DNA of 64,000 bases from Catonia carolina (taxonomy: Eukaryota; Arthropoda; Insecta; Hemiptera; Achilidae), in contig JAQMRL010000014.1 in the NCBI GenBank assembly GCA_035578175.1, positions 11,570,274 through 11,634,273 of the forward strand. The letters are read 5' to 3'. This document shows, in pieces, positions 43,790 to 54,778 of the stretch (the stretch's first letter is position 1; each line of letters opens with the position of its first letter). The notes beneath the pieces were generated by a model. It saw nothing but the letters and a program-made list of their open reading frames with translations, did no database searches and was not told where the DNA came from. A program made the position numbers and the translations under genes.

Positions 43790-44480
43790 TAGGTAAACAA
43801 AACATGCATTTAAAGAATACATATAGTAAATTTACTTCTTGAAGATAACATCTTACAGGTAAGCTCAATTTTTGCACAATCATTCTTGCAGTCTCTTAGT
43901 TACATTGTACATGGTCCAAAGAAACACATGAATTTTGGCAGTAGCTTCTTAGATCTTAGCTTTCATTTCTTCCGTTGTATACAGTTTTCTTTTAAAGTGA
44001 CCGCCAAAAGAATAAATTACAATCTGACAGATAAGGGTATCTGGGATGCCATGGAATGTCACCATTTTTTGAAGTTACATGTTCAGAAACAAATCCTCAT
44101 AATGTATCAGATTTCCTTATAATGCATCATACAGTTTTATACAGATAACTGAAGATTTAATACCTTCTACAGATTTAAAATAAACATTTTAATTTTCAAA
44201 TTATATTTTGTACTCTGATGATGGTGGATCCACCGAAACCCGTGTAAGTAGTGGATAATAGAGATCAAGGCAACTCAAAAAGGTTAGTGAAATTTATTAC
44301 TAAAATAGAATTATTAAAAGAGAACTGAGAAGGAGAAATGTTGCAAGAGTCACCAGAGACAGTCTGACACAAAAAATTTGTCTCAAAGTCAGAGTCCTGA
44401 AAGAAGTGAGTTTGCGCTCGGGATGACGACGTCGTAGCTAGGCTACCTTGTCATTCGGAGAATTGGATGATAGGAACTTT
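43790..44480. other. Intron sequence, mostly unrecognised
   Basis: Around 44215-44260, GATGATGGTGGATCCACCGAAACCCGTG contains a short palindrome and resembles retroelement 3' regions, but no family is assigned. Written in pieces: GATGATGGTGGATCCACC, then GAAACCCGTG. No gene seen. Confidence 0.35.
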
Positions 44481-45075
44481 TTTGGAATTTTTCTTTATTT
44501 GGAATTACAGATGATTAATTGGGGGAAAGATGGGCTCGGAATCGGGATAACAGCGAGAACATTGCCTTGGGAAGGGAAGCTTTTTCTAGCCGGGAGTGTT
44601 CTTTTCTAGTAGGAAACATTTATAGGGATGTTTGTAGGGAGTCTATAGGAAATCGTGGAATGGCTGTTTAATCTTTACTTGTGGCGAGCGAGGTGTCATG
44701 TAGATTTCTCTGACAGCTGGCTGTACAGAGTGTTGGCCAGCGTTGTGAAGGACTCGAAGTTCGGTGTATGAACTCCTCCAGGGTGGGGGTGAGGACATAG
44801 TCATGGATGGTTTTATTATTGATGAGGTAGTGGAGGTTGGAAATCTGTCTTACTATGCGGTTGTGAAGGGAGGAGTTTTCTTTCGTTGACGGAGAAGAGA
44901 ACGGGCCAACAAACTGGTGCACCATAAATAAGGAAGGATCTGATGATAGCTGTGTAGATGAGGAGTTTAAAGGGAATTCTGAGAGAGCGGGAGTGTAGTA
45001 GAGGGGAGAGTTTATAGAGTACGACTCTGCCTTTCTCAGACAGTTTCATTGCGTTTTGTATGCGAACAGCCTTAT
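44480..45075 (-). pseudogene. Jockey-like LINE reverse-transcriptase remnant
   Basis: The - strand reads RIQNAMKLSEKGRVVLYKLS, LLIYTAIIRSFLIYGAPVCW, and after a shift NRIVRQISNLHYLINNKTIH and VLTPTLEEFIHRT. This is the C-terminal part of a Jockey-like reverse transcriptase (LLYKAVLRP-LTYG, NK-LR, APWYVRN-like order). GC content is higher than the surroundings. The catalytic domain is lost. Confidence 0.75.
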
Positions 45076-45205
45076 GTAATGGAAACATGGTCAGGTGGAA
45101 GCAAGACGACAGAGAGCAGAATGAAGGCAGCAAAGATGAAGTTCCAGAAAGAAGTATGTTCCAAAAGATATTAAGAATTACAGAACTTGACATTAAAATA
45201 CCTGT

Positions 45206-45697
45206 AACCCACCGGGTTGGTCTAGGGGTAATGTCGTCGCTGCTAGTCAGCTGTTTAACAGCTGATTTTTAAAGACCAAGGTTCCTGGTTCAAATCCTAG
45301 TAAAGGGTACTTTTATTTGAATACTAGACAGTGATTACGGTTGCACTTTGATGGTTGGATTTCAATTAACCATACTCTCTCAGAAATGGTCGACCTGAAT
45401 CTATACAAGACTACACCTCATTTACATGTCATACATATCATCCTCATCTCTTGCCGGGAGCGTTGGCGATGTTGGTAACGTGCTCGCCTCTCATCACGCG
45501 GTCTTGGGTTCGAATCCCACTCGGGCATGGCATTTTTTCATACGTTACAAAAAATTCATTTCATCCTTCACCGTCTGCATTAGCAGCAATTTGCAAAACA
45601 GTCGGACGTTAAACCAAAAAAAAAAAAAAAAAAATCCTCATCTCTTGGGTCATGTGGTTGTTTATTGTTCTAAATTAAATAGATTGTAATGTACACA
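45206..45697 (+). repeat. SINE S1 interrupted by SINE S2
   Basis: S1 from AACCCACCGGGTTGGTCTAG, with B box GGTTCAAATCC (about 45287), to ATTAAATAGATTGTAATGTA. It is split at TCCTCATCTCTT by the S2 element. Confidence 0.85.
45453..45634 (+). repeat. tRNA-derived SINE S2, complete with TSD
   Basis: GCCGGGAGCGTTGGCGATGT includes an A-box match (TGGCGATGTTGG), and GGTTCGAATCC is a perfect B box at about 45510. The body ends GTCGGACGTTAAACC with a poly(A) tail. The 12-bp TSD TCCTCATCTCTT lies at 45441-45452 and 45635-45646. The tRNA-like head cannot fold as a normal tRNA (acceptor stem mismatched), so it is a SINE, not a tRNA gene. Confidence 0.88.
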
Positions 45698-45719
45698 TCT
45701 TAAGAATTAAAAAAAAAAC

Positions 45720-45863
45720 CTGTAATATATTGTTCTCCTCTTCCTCGCCGGTAACAACCGTTACTTCCTCATATTTACGCTTCACCGCTCGTGATTCTTC
45801 ATATTCTCTCGCAGATTCGCTTAAACTTTTTTTACTTTTATCATCAGTACTTCCATTTCCTTC
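45720..45863 (-). CDS. RanBP3: RanBP3-like exon H (linker and start of RanBD)
   Basis: 48 codons in phase 0: EGNGSTDDKSKKSLSESARE, YEESRAVKRKYEEVTVVTGE and EEENNILQ. The LSESA-x-Y and V-V-TGEE---N-LQ pattern is diagnostic of RanBP3 just before the Ran-binding domain. The donor GTTTTT is a weak match to consensus; acceptor TTTTTTTTAG. Confidence 0.93.
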
Positions 45864-46079
45864 CTAAAAAAAATCAACAGAGAGTTTATAAAACAACATA
45901 ATTAAATTAGTTTTAAATATATTTCCAATCAAAAATCTAAACAGTGGAAATCCCGACCGCCTAATGAGAAATGGCATTATTGAATATTCATACATTACTT
46001 AAATTAAATGACCGAAACAATAGAGTTAAATCACAAAAATGAAAATCCACTAACAATTCTATGAAACGCTAATAATTTA

Positions 46080-46982
46080 AAAAAAATCTGGTGTGAAACA
46101 CTCACACAACTTTATCTTGCCAATGCAAATAATTAACAATATAAACTAACATTAGTAATAAACAAAAACTAACCTCAAAAAAAGATAACCTTATTTTAAT
46201 CATAAGTGAAAGATGCAAAATGAAAATCAACCTCAGTTGCCTTAAAAATAAAGAATATCACTTCACGCTAAACTAGGCTCTGTAGAGAAAAATGCAAAAG
46301 TTGTAGATCTTTTAATTTCCTATAAATTTGATTGTATACACTTTTGTCATAAAATGCATACTATAAATCTTAATAAATTCGATTTTTTTAACACATTTTC
46401 GTGAGAAAAAGCCATAAAATCCCTAATTACCGCTAAACTAAGTGTTACACAAATAAATGTTTGAAATACAAAGTTGTAGGATTTTAAATTTTCTACAACC
46501 TTCATACATTTTTGCTCTAAAATGCATATTAAAGTCATAATCTTTAAAAAACAATTTTTTAAAGAGAAAACAACCTCCCCTAGAATTTCAGCAAACATGG
46601 CACCTACCCTGTCTTAAAGAGCATAAAAAATTTAGTAAATGAGGCGATTTAAAAAAAAAACTGTAGGAGCCGTTTATGAGCGTATTGCAAAAAAGTGAAA
46701 AATGGCATGAATAAACTATCAATTCCGGTTGACCGATTTTGATGAAAATGTTTGTGTCGGGTCCGGTAGTAGTATCTAACTTAAGTTTCAAGTTTCAACT
46801 TTGTATGATGTTCCATTCTTGTGATATTGTGTTCACACATGCACGCACACAGACTAATAGCTAAAACATGTTTTTCTGGGTTCAGGGGGTCAGAAAACAA
46901 ATAGATTCGTTGAAAACGCGATTTTGAAAAATCGACATGAAAACAATACTTTCCTTCCTATACAGGCAAGAGAAAGTAAAAA
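46080..46982 (-). repeat. Rep-B interspersed repeat
   Basis: Inverted, near complete (CTGGTGTGAAACACTCACAC to GGCAAGAGAAAGTAAAAAAC). In the intron between exons G and H, co-directional with the gene. Confidence 0.75.
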
Positions 46983-47002
46983 ACATTATAAAACATAATT
47001 AA

Positions 47003-47984
47003 CCCTTACACACCGAAATGCCCATTATCACTCATTCGTCATCATCTTTCTTTAAACTCAATTATCTCTGCAACTATTCATTATTTTCTAACGGGTTTAG
47101 TTTTATTAGATAGAGACTTTTTTCTTCTTTTATTTGATGTATCTTGCATATTTGTACAATGAAAATTGATGACGTGGTGTTACGCGTAAAATTTTTTTTT
47201 TTTTGAACAGCCAGTAATAAAATTTGAACATTTTTATCCATAACTTTTAAACAAAAAAACGTATTTGTTTGGGAATGGCATCATCAGTTAGCTTGAAATG
47301 TAACAATCTAAATCAATAAATTAAAAGTGCCGGCGACAAATTGTATGACCCTAAAATCGAACAAAGAAGGTTAACACTACCCATCTCGTCTATCTCTCGG
47401 TTAAACCTTACAATTAGCGTCAAAATAAACGATAACATATTTTGATTTATGCTATCCTGTTTAGAAAAGGGTAATACACAAAGCAACATGCGTAAAAAAG
47501 ATAGAACTTGCATAGAAGAAGAGTAAATAAAAATTGAAAAGACACCACATTATTTTGAGGCGATTTTTTCACCATTTTTTTCATCCACCTTGTTACTTTC
47601 TTGAACAAAAAGTTTGATATCTTTTGAATGCGTCTATCAATTTGCAATATCTAAACATTCTTTTTTTTTTTGGAATGAATTGCTTTATTTATGAATATAT
47701 AGCTAAACATATGTTTTTGTATTTTTTACTGATTTTGTTACACTTTTTCGTACGTAAAGTGATACTACTAAAAGAAAATATTTTTTCTTAAATTTCAATT
47801 TTTATTCTGGTCGTTAATGAAAACAGAAAAATTTAGTTTTAACGTTGCTCTAATAACAAATTTTTTATAAATAAATGGTAATTTTTTGAAATTTTTAGAA
47901 ATGAAACTGAATGAAATGAAACAGTTTTCATTAGGTGTAAAATGACAGTCCACGTGATCGTTAAAAATCTCCGTTCTCATCAGG
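47003..47984. mobile_element. TTAA-flanked repeat, copy 1 of a pair
   Basis: TTAA at 46999-47002 and 47985-47988. About 980 bp, colinear and highly similar to 59579-60579. Ends CCCTTACACACCG and GTTCTCATCAGG are not long inverted repeats. The open frame shared by both (MQIDRRIQKIS..., 47447-47647 -) has no known domain and is hydrophobic at its end. Confidence 0.75.
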
Positions 47985-48014
47985 TTAAGAGTAAAATATG
48001 ACAAAAATACTTAC

Positions 48015-48122
48015 CGGGTTCTTATCAGGTAGTTCCTTTTGAATAACAGAGGTAAAGAGCATTTCAGTAGATGTTCCGTTAGTGGCAGCTACAGCATTCG
48101 CTGTAGAAGGAATGGCACCATC
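48015..48122 (-). CDS. RanBP3: RanBP3-like exon G
   Basis: 36 codons in phase 0: DGAIPSTANAVAATNGTSTE, MLFTSVIQKELPDKNP, then GTAAGT. It lies in the variable linker before the Ran-binding domain. Called from clean splice sites, phase, and position between conserved exons. Confidence 0.82.
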
Positions 48123-48416
48123 CTGAAAATTTAAACAGATCATCAAAAATTAAAAACAAAAGAATCCCTTTCATGAGACGAAGCATCTCATGGCGGTCAT
48201 GACTTCCGGTCAAAATGCATCTCATGAATAACCACATGTTCGTGTTAGAGAAACATAATCGTTGGCACATTGAGTGCATAAATAGACTTATTTATTCTAA
48301 TTAATTTATAATACATGAGACTTCTGTTCGCACATTTACGCATGACAAAATTTCACGGATAAAAGGGTTGCACGATAATACACTACCATAAATAATCAAA
48401 TCTGCCGATTACAACC

Positions 48417-49173
48417 AGGTGGAGTGTTAAAATTATTTGCACTTGATCGGCTAATTCCACGGCTACAAAAAATAGTTCTGTTTCTTATCACATTCTCAGC
48501 AAATTATATGACTGAAGCATTTAACAACAGAACAGGTACAGTTAAAAAGACACAACTATTTTTCATGGCTGATGAGCTCTGAACGTACGCATTGCCCCCT
48601 ACAAACTTTATGGCTAGCCAATGACTTGTCACCAACGCTGCCAACACTCTTGTTGCTCTATTAAATATTTCGTCGGCCGTTTTTTTGGTCTTTCAATAAC
48701 AATTATAACCTATAAACAAACAATCAGCTAATTATGTTATAAAGTATTACATGTTAACGCGCTCTATAATCGATGTGTTCAGTACGAGATGCAAGACGAG
48801 AGTGAACTATTGCAGCTATTACGCAAGTGCGCGTAATGTTTGTCAGGTACAATCTGACAACGCTGGCAAATGTTCTGATTGGTCTAAATGAGTGGGAGCT
48901 CATCAACTATGAAAAACATAAAAGTCACAGTTATCTCCAATAAGAGTAATCAATTTCATTATACATTGAAACCCCGTGGTGAATGAAGTGAAGGTGTCAT
49001 TTGTAGGGTGGAAAGTAGATACTTTCAGAGAGCCTGACATACTGATAAACCTACTTTTCAACTTGATGAGAAAGGCATCGGCAAACCACCTCACACCTCA
49101 TTTTACTTAAAGCATCTAGAAATTCGAACATTTTTATCAGCCTTTTGGCTGATGACCTTAACAACAATAAATA
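48417..49173 (+). repeat. Rep-A interrupted by a TIR element
   Basis: Rep-A 5' part (48417-48560) and 3' part (about 48918-49173) separated by the element at 48565-48912. The 3' tail ends 6 bases from the exon F donor at 49180. Confidence 0.75.
48565..48912. mobile_element. 348-bp TIR element (MITE)
   Basis: Ends CATGGCTGATGAGCTC and GAGCTCATCAACTATG are imperfect inverted repeats. It contains AACGTACGCATTGCCCCCTA and lies inside Rep-A. A longer, interrupted relative is at 25105-26160. No coding region. Confidence 0.7.
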
Positions 49174-49179
49174 ACTCAC

Positions 49180-49239
49180 ATGGAACGGAACTGTTGAGTC
49201 TGACGAACTGCTAGTGCCAGCCTGTGATCCGGATGGTTC
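49180..49239 (-). CDS. RanBP3: RanBP3-like exon F
   Basis: 20 codons in phase 0: EPSGSQAGTSSSSDSTVPFH, between TTGTTTTAG and GTGAGT. A short Ser-rich linker exon; not conserved, supported by splice sites and phase. Confidence 0.75.
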
Positions 49240-49375
49240 CTAAAACAAGAAAAGAGAACTTTCACAAAAACTTTCATAATTATTCATATCAAACAGAAGA
49301 CAGATTTAACTCCTTAAACTTCCTATCCTGGCATACTGCTATCAGGGGGATCTGATTGAAACCGAAGATGTTGAA

Positions 49376-49425
49376 CCTAAAAAAAAATCTGCTGTGAAAC
49401 AATCATTTAATTTTCTCTTGCTGTT
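49376..49425 (-). repeat. Rep-B terminal fragment
   Basis: CTGCTGTGAAACAATCATTT and TTTTCTCTTGC match one Rep-B end. Confidence 0.5.
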
Positions 49426-49619
49426 GGATATCACACTGATATTTGAATTTGTGCGCTGTCGTCTGCTTCATAGATTTTTTTTAGAACAAATCTATTTTAT
49501 TGTGCTTACGGCGGACGGATATTTAATTAGTCTCTTCGCGCCTTACTGATCTTGTGATCTCGTTATCGATCAATTAAAATCGATTAAAGGTTTTTTTTTT
49601 GCGCCCTGGAGACTCCAGG
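49426..49619. other. Intron sequence, no feature
   Basis: No recognised repeat; short poly(T). Confidence 0.35.
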
Positions 49620-50430
49620 AGGAGTATAGGACATGTCGTCAGTTATAACACCTGAAATACATATAAGAATCACACAATGTATCACTACTATCAAGAAAGA
49701 AATTCTTGTACGCTATAAAAAGTTTCACCGATCAAGTAATTTTTCAGATTTTTTTTAAAGGAATTCAAATCCTCACAACATTTTAAAAATTTGGGTAATT
49801 TATTTATGAATTTTCTCCCTGCATAAGTAGGTTTTTGTTCAAACAATTTTGTGGACTGATTAGCCACATAATAATCATTCCTGTTTCTCGTGTTATGATT
49901 GTGAACATTGAAATTCTGCATAAAATTATTTTGCCTAACATACATTATCACCTCAAAAATGTAGAGGGAGGGAACTGTAAGCAATTTAAGCTCCTAAAAT
50001 AATGGCCTGCATGAGGTTAGCTGGTTAGCTCCCACCATACAGCTAATAGCTTTCTTTTGAATTTTAAAAACCCTATTCATATTACCCATGCTAGAATTAC
50101 CCCATACCAAAATACCATAACGGATATGAGACAGAAGAGGCCATGATAAGCTGCCATTAGTAATTTTTTATCATTTAATCTGGCAATTTGTTTTAGTGCA
50201 AATACCCCAGATGATATTTTACTACAAACTTGATTGGTATAGAAGTCCCAAAACAAAGATCTATCAAGAGATACGCCCAGGAACTTCACTGTTTCTACAT
50301 GCTCTAAACTATTATTATGAATAAATACATCCACTTCTCTACTTTCTTTAACGTTTTGTTTATTTTTAAACTGCAAGTACTGACACTTTTTCCCATTAAC
50401 TGTTAATAACATTTGATTCAAGAACTGTAC
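49620..50430 (-). pseudogene. LINE L-b reverse-transcriptase fragment
   Basis: The - strand frame 50421-50077 reads MNQMLLTVNGKKCQYLQFKN, VKFLGVSLDRSLFWDFYTNQ and LLMAAYHGLF, then a frame break into VIMYVRQNNFMQNF. This is the region after the catalytic box in a non-LTR reverse transcriptase (VKFLGV-LD). The 3' end matches 38673-39180. Confidence 0.8.
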
Positions 50431-50879
50431 TAAGGACTCTATGTTAACATGTGTGTTTCTTGCGCATGTCCATTGGCCTTCTTCTCCGATTCATGCTCGT
50501 GTTCTAACATGTCTCATCTTGCTAACGCTTGGCGTCGGTTTCGCCACAGTTGAGTTTTGCATTCAGTACAAGTCAGACGTGTTATCCTCAATCAGTATTG
50601 TTATTCGCGCGTAGTGTGCATTCACCGCTATAATTGTGTTCAGAACACTATAAACATTTGTGTCTTTTAAAGTTATGTTTGGTCATTCATATTTAGTTGA
50701 AATGTGTTTGATTCTTGTATATTCAATGATAATGGGTTAGTCGTGGGCTACCTCAGTCCTAAACGCTTTCCCGCCTTTGTTTTCACTGTATTAACCTGGT
50801 TTCGTTAACGAACATAAACTGTATGTGTTATTTGAGTGAAAAACAAAACTTTCCCACTAAGTTTTCCCATTGTATCGCG
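50431..50879. other. Intron sequence, no feature
   Basis: Moderate GC, no open frame with a domain, and no local repeat recognised. Confidence 0.35.
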
Positions 50880-51359
50880 TGTCTTAATTTTCTGAGTGTT
50901 TCGCAATACCTCTCTGAATTGATTGTTTGGCCTCGTTCAAGAAAATCAACGAAAATCACTCCATGAGTGTCCCAAAACACAGTAGCCATGATTTTTCTTG
51001 CTGATAGTCTGCCGACACTTCCTTAGTTTCTTGGTCGAATGGGTGCAATTGCCACTCCATCGACCGCCGTTTTGTTTCACAGATGAACGCTTTACCCAAG
51101 TCTCATCACCAGTTACGATACGATCGATAACATGGTTTCCACTTCACAACTAACCACGCACTTCACAACTGGCGGGATTTTCAATCGCAGCGCTCATTTT
51201 AAAACTCCACTGTATAAAAAGTACAATATGCACGATGCTCTAGCTACCACACCTGGTTGTGTACTGAATGTAGAAACACTCTGACGCCAAGATGGTGGCG
51301 CTAGCTCCGCCCACTGCCGCGCCAGGCCAAAACATCTGTTACTTTCTGGATTTCCCTTG
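50880..51359 (-). pseudogene. Mariner remnant, one TIR left
   Basis: The right end is CTTTCTGGATTTCCCTTG followed by TA, i.e. TIR CAAGGGAAATCCAGAAAG on the - strand. The - strand keeps IDRIVTGDETWVK and, with shifts, TKRRSMEWQLHP and a SWLLCFGTLME part of the transposase. The second and third catalytic Asp regions and the other TIR are missing. Confidence 0.75.
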
Positions 51360-51679
51360 TATGTACCAAAACAAACAAAATAATGAAAAAATGTCAATTA
51401 ACCCTTTATTCTCGTTCTATCAGCCGTTTCGTGTTTTTCAGGAAAACAATTATATCATGTGAAAGGATTAAAATTTTTAATAGAAATTTGGTACAATTTG
51501 CACCTATGTACACTAAAACAATTAAAAAATATAATCCATGCGTTCCCATATTTTAAAAAGTGGCGGCCAAATGAAATTTTCAAAACAGTTTTTCTCGAAA
51601 ACCATTAGTTTTGTTAAAAGGCTTTTCATTATCTGAAATGTTAGGTTTATTGTTATGAGCAAATAATATTTCAACTTAC

Positions 51680-51973
51680 AACGATAACTCTTTCATGTAA
51701 ATTCTGTCCGAAAACGAAACCAGGAGTCGAACTAGTGCCGGGTGTGTGTGCTGAGGAACTACTTGATGGAAGTCTAATTGGCGTACTCTGCGTGGAACCA
51801 GGCGGTGCACTAAGCGGAACAAATGACACTGGTAAAGACGAAGAAGTTGTAACACTGGTACTGACATTAGTATTACTACTACTACTACTACTACTATTAC
51901 TACTGCTTTTAGTATTATCCAGTTCTTGTTGTTTCCCTTGCTGACCAGCAGCTGATGAGGTTTCAACAGAGTC
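51680..51973 (-). CDS. RanBP3: RanBP3-like exon E with FxFG motif
   Basis: 98 codons in phase 0, from DSVETSSAAGQQGKQQELDN through a Ser run encoded by (AGT)n, to SSTPGFVFGQNLHERVIV before GTAAGT. FVFGQN followed by ERV is the hallmark FxFG-type motif of RanBP3. The Ser run (51880-51915) is a coding microsatellite and probably length-variable. A mariner derivative ends 37 bases upstream of the acceptor. Confidence 0.92.
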
Positions 51974-52010
51974 CTAAACAAAAAGAAAACACATTAGTAA
52001 ATGCATAATA

Positions 52011-52933
52011 CGAGGTGTGGCTATTAAATAACAAGACTGACGTAAAAAATTTTATTTTTATTTTATACATAATCACTTATTGTCACCTTCAATATACACT
52101 CCTTCTCTACTACAACGCTCCATGTGAATTTTTCATTGTTGGAAACAGTGCTAGAAGTCATCTTCTGCCAGCTCCTTCAGGACACGTGCCGCTTTCTCTT
52201 TTACAGCTTCCACAGGCTCAAATCTTGTCCCTTTGAATAATGATTTCACCTTAGGGAACAAATAGAAGTCACATGGTGCAAGATCTGGTGAATAAGGTGG
52301 ATGTTCTAACACTGAGATGCTGTACTTGGCTAGGAACCTCTTGACAGATAATGTGGAATGAACTGGCGCATTGTCTTGGTGGAGAACCCATGATTTGTCC
52401 TTCCACATTTCAGGATGTTTTTCCTTACTCTTTGACGTAGTTTAGAAAGTACCTCAAGGTAGTAATATTGATTAATTGATTGACCTTCAGGAACCCAGTG
52501 AAGGTACACAATCCCATGGATATTAAAAAAAAACAAACATCATTGATTTAAATTTTGATTTGCTCATTCAAGCTTTTTTCGCTCCCGGTGAAGTTCGGCT
52601 TTTCCAGTGCATGGATTAGCACTCCATTTCCGGATCATAAGTAAAAAACCACATATCATCACATGTTACTATCTTCTACCTGTTTCCTAAAGTGAAATCT
52701 GCATTAAACGGGACAAGATTTGAGTCTGTGGAAGCTGTAAAAGAGAAAGCAGCACGTGTCCTGAAGGAGCTGACAGAAGATGACTTCCAGCACTGTTTCC
52801 AACAATGGAAAATTCGAATGGAGCGTTGTAGGGATAGAGAAGGAGTGTATATTGAAGGTGACAATAAGTGATTATGTATAAAATAAAAATAAAATTTTTT
52901 ACGTCAGTCTCGTTATTTAATAGCCACACCTTG
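52011..52933. mobile_element. Palindromic mariner derivative, copy M3
   Basis: Same layout and junction as M1 and M2 (CTATCTTCTACCTGTTTCCT at about 52670), flanked by TA. The - strand left part keeps WVLHQDNAPVHSTLSVKRFL and PYSPDLAPCDFYLFPKVKSL. Asp (HQDN) to Asp (PCDF) spacing is 34 residues, i.e. D34D mariner. Confidence 0.85.
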
Positions 52934-53336
52934 TATAACAAACAATAACATAAATTAAAGACTAAAAGAATTACATAGATCGTTTCATAATGAAACTGAC
53001 ATTTTTGTTTACGGTAACAAACAGTTATATTTGTACAATTAACCTACAAAAGGTTCCACGATGTACTGTATGTTCTTTAAGTGTAGTTTACATTATTGTG
53101 GTGGTGAACTGATACCAAAGCAGTCACGCAAGTGTACTGATGCTTTCCCTTTTTACTACTCGTTAAAACTAAAGGCAAACTCGAGCAACAAATAGCTATT
53201 GTTTGCCCTCAATTCGTCAAGTGTAAAAGGATTGTTTTTAAAAACTAAACTTTTTAAATACTGAAACACTTTTTAATCTATACTGTACCCAGAAAACTTA
53301 CTATTTTCCACATTGTAGGTACTGGCGTATATTAAA
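52934..53336. other. Intron sequence with an old dispersed repeat
   Basis: 53020-53200 matches 8770-8950 (unclassified dispersed repeat). Nothing else recognised. Confidence 0.4.
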
Positions 53337-54303
53337 AATTCTGGTGTTTAACACTCACACAACTTTCTCTTGCAATGCAAATAATGACCAATATAACTTA
53401 ACATTAGTAATAAAACCTTAGAAATAAACAAAAAACTAACCTCAAAAAATATAACCTTATTTTAATCATGAGTGAAAGACGCAAAATAAAAATCAACCTC
53501 TGTTTGGCTTAAAAATACAGAAAATCACACTTTCACGCTAAACTAGGCTCTGTAGAGAAAAATGCTCTAAATAAAAGTTGTAGATCTTTTAATTTCCTAT
53601 AAATTTGATTATACACACTTTTGTCGTAAAATGCATACTAAGGCTGAAATCTTAAAAAAATCGATTTTTTACATATTTTCATGAGAAAAAACAGGAAATC
53701 TCTAATTACCGCTAAACTAAGCGTTATACAAAAAAATGTTTAAAATAAAAGTTCAGGGATTTTAAATTGCCAACAACTTTTATTACATACATTTGTGCGC
53801 TAAAATACATATTAACCCGCAATCTTGCAAAAACAATTTTTTTACGTGAAAACAGAATTTCCTAGAATTTCTCCTAGTCTCCTAGAATTTCAGCAGACAT
53901 GACGCCTACCCTATCTTGTAGAGCATAAAAAATTTAGTAAATAAGGCGATTTTTAAAAAAATTGTAGGACCCATTTTTGAAAAAAATCGCAAAAAAGTGA
54001 AAAATTACATGAATAAACTACTACTTCCGGTTGACAGACTTTGATGAAAATGTTCGTTGTCGAGTCCTCTAGTAGTACCTAACTTAAGTTTCAAGTTTTA
54101 AGTTCGTACGATGTTCCGTTCTTGAGATATTTAGTTCACACACACACACATGCACATGCACACAGAGCAATCTCTAAAAACATGTTTTTTTGGGTTCAGG
54201 GGGTCTGAAGACGTGTAGATCCAGTGAAAACTCGATTTCGAAAAATCGACATGAAAACAATACTTTCCTTCCTATATATTCATATAGACAACAGAAAGTA
54301 AAA
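53337..54303 (-). repeat. Rep-B interspersed repeat, full length
   Basis: From GTGTTTAACACTCACACAAC to CAACAGAAAGTAAAAAATAA, with the CA microsatellite at about 54137-54163. Its end is ~21 bases from the exon D donor. Confidence 0.75.
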
Positions 54304-54324
54304 AATAAAGAAATCGGAAAGTAC

Positions 54325-54416
54325 CTGAATATTAATTGTACTGCTAATGGTAGGCGAACCACTTTTCATTCTTTTACAATCACTGCTTCCTTCTGAACTC
54401 AAACCAGCTGGTTCAT
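54325..54416 (-). CDS. RanBP3: RanBP3-like exon D
   Basis: 92 nt. After completing the split Asp codon it reads DEPAGLSSEGSSDCKRMKSG and SPTISSTINIQ, then GTACTT. It enters in phase 1 and leaves in phase 0, linking exons C and E without a frame conflict. CKRMKSGSP may be a basic nuclear-localisation patch, by analogy to the KRERTSS patch of the vertebrate protein; this is inference. Confidence 0.85.
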
Positions 54417-54778
54417 CTATATTAAAAAAAAAAAACAGTTTTATTAATTACATATTCTTGAACACTGGTCTCTGATACAGCCTAAATTAAACTTATGATG
54501 CTTTGAGAATATATAAATTTGAAAATACAGTAATCCTCAGACTTTGTCCGTGGGCCTGAAACCTTAAAATACGTACGTTTTCTCACCTTGTGTACACCGT
54601 ACTTGGTTGGGAAGTCATAAAATTCTGAAAACGTGTTTGAATAAATTTTTTGGCATCCATATCATGTTGAACCACACACTAGTATGGCGACGGCCGCCAT
54701 GAGCCAAGCTAGATTTCCGCGTACTGTACGTCATGAGCCAGTCACCGGGTACCGGGCGGGGTACCCCGGTACCCGGGG
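54417..54778. other. Intron with a GC-rich nested palindrome
   Basis: Unremarkable except for 54745-54784, an almost pure run of overlapping CCGGGTACC / GGTACCCC palindromes, abutting the mariner derivative that follows. Confidence 0.5.

Noticed and set aside
45453..45530. Possible tRNA gene with perfect B box
   Set aside because: The acceptor stem does not pair, it has a non-tRNA body, a poly(A) tail and a 12-bp TSD, so it is a SINE.
47447..47647. Open frame MQIDRRIQKIS..., also at 60056-60256
   Set aside because: Shared only because both lie in the same non-coding TTAA-flanked repeat; no known domain.
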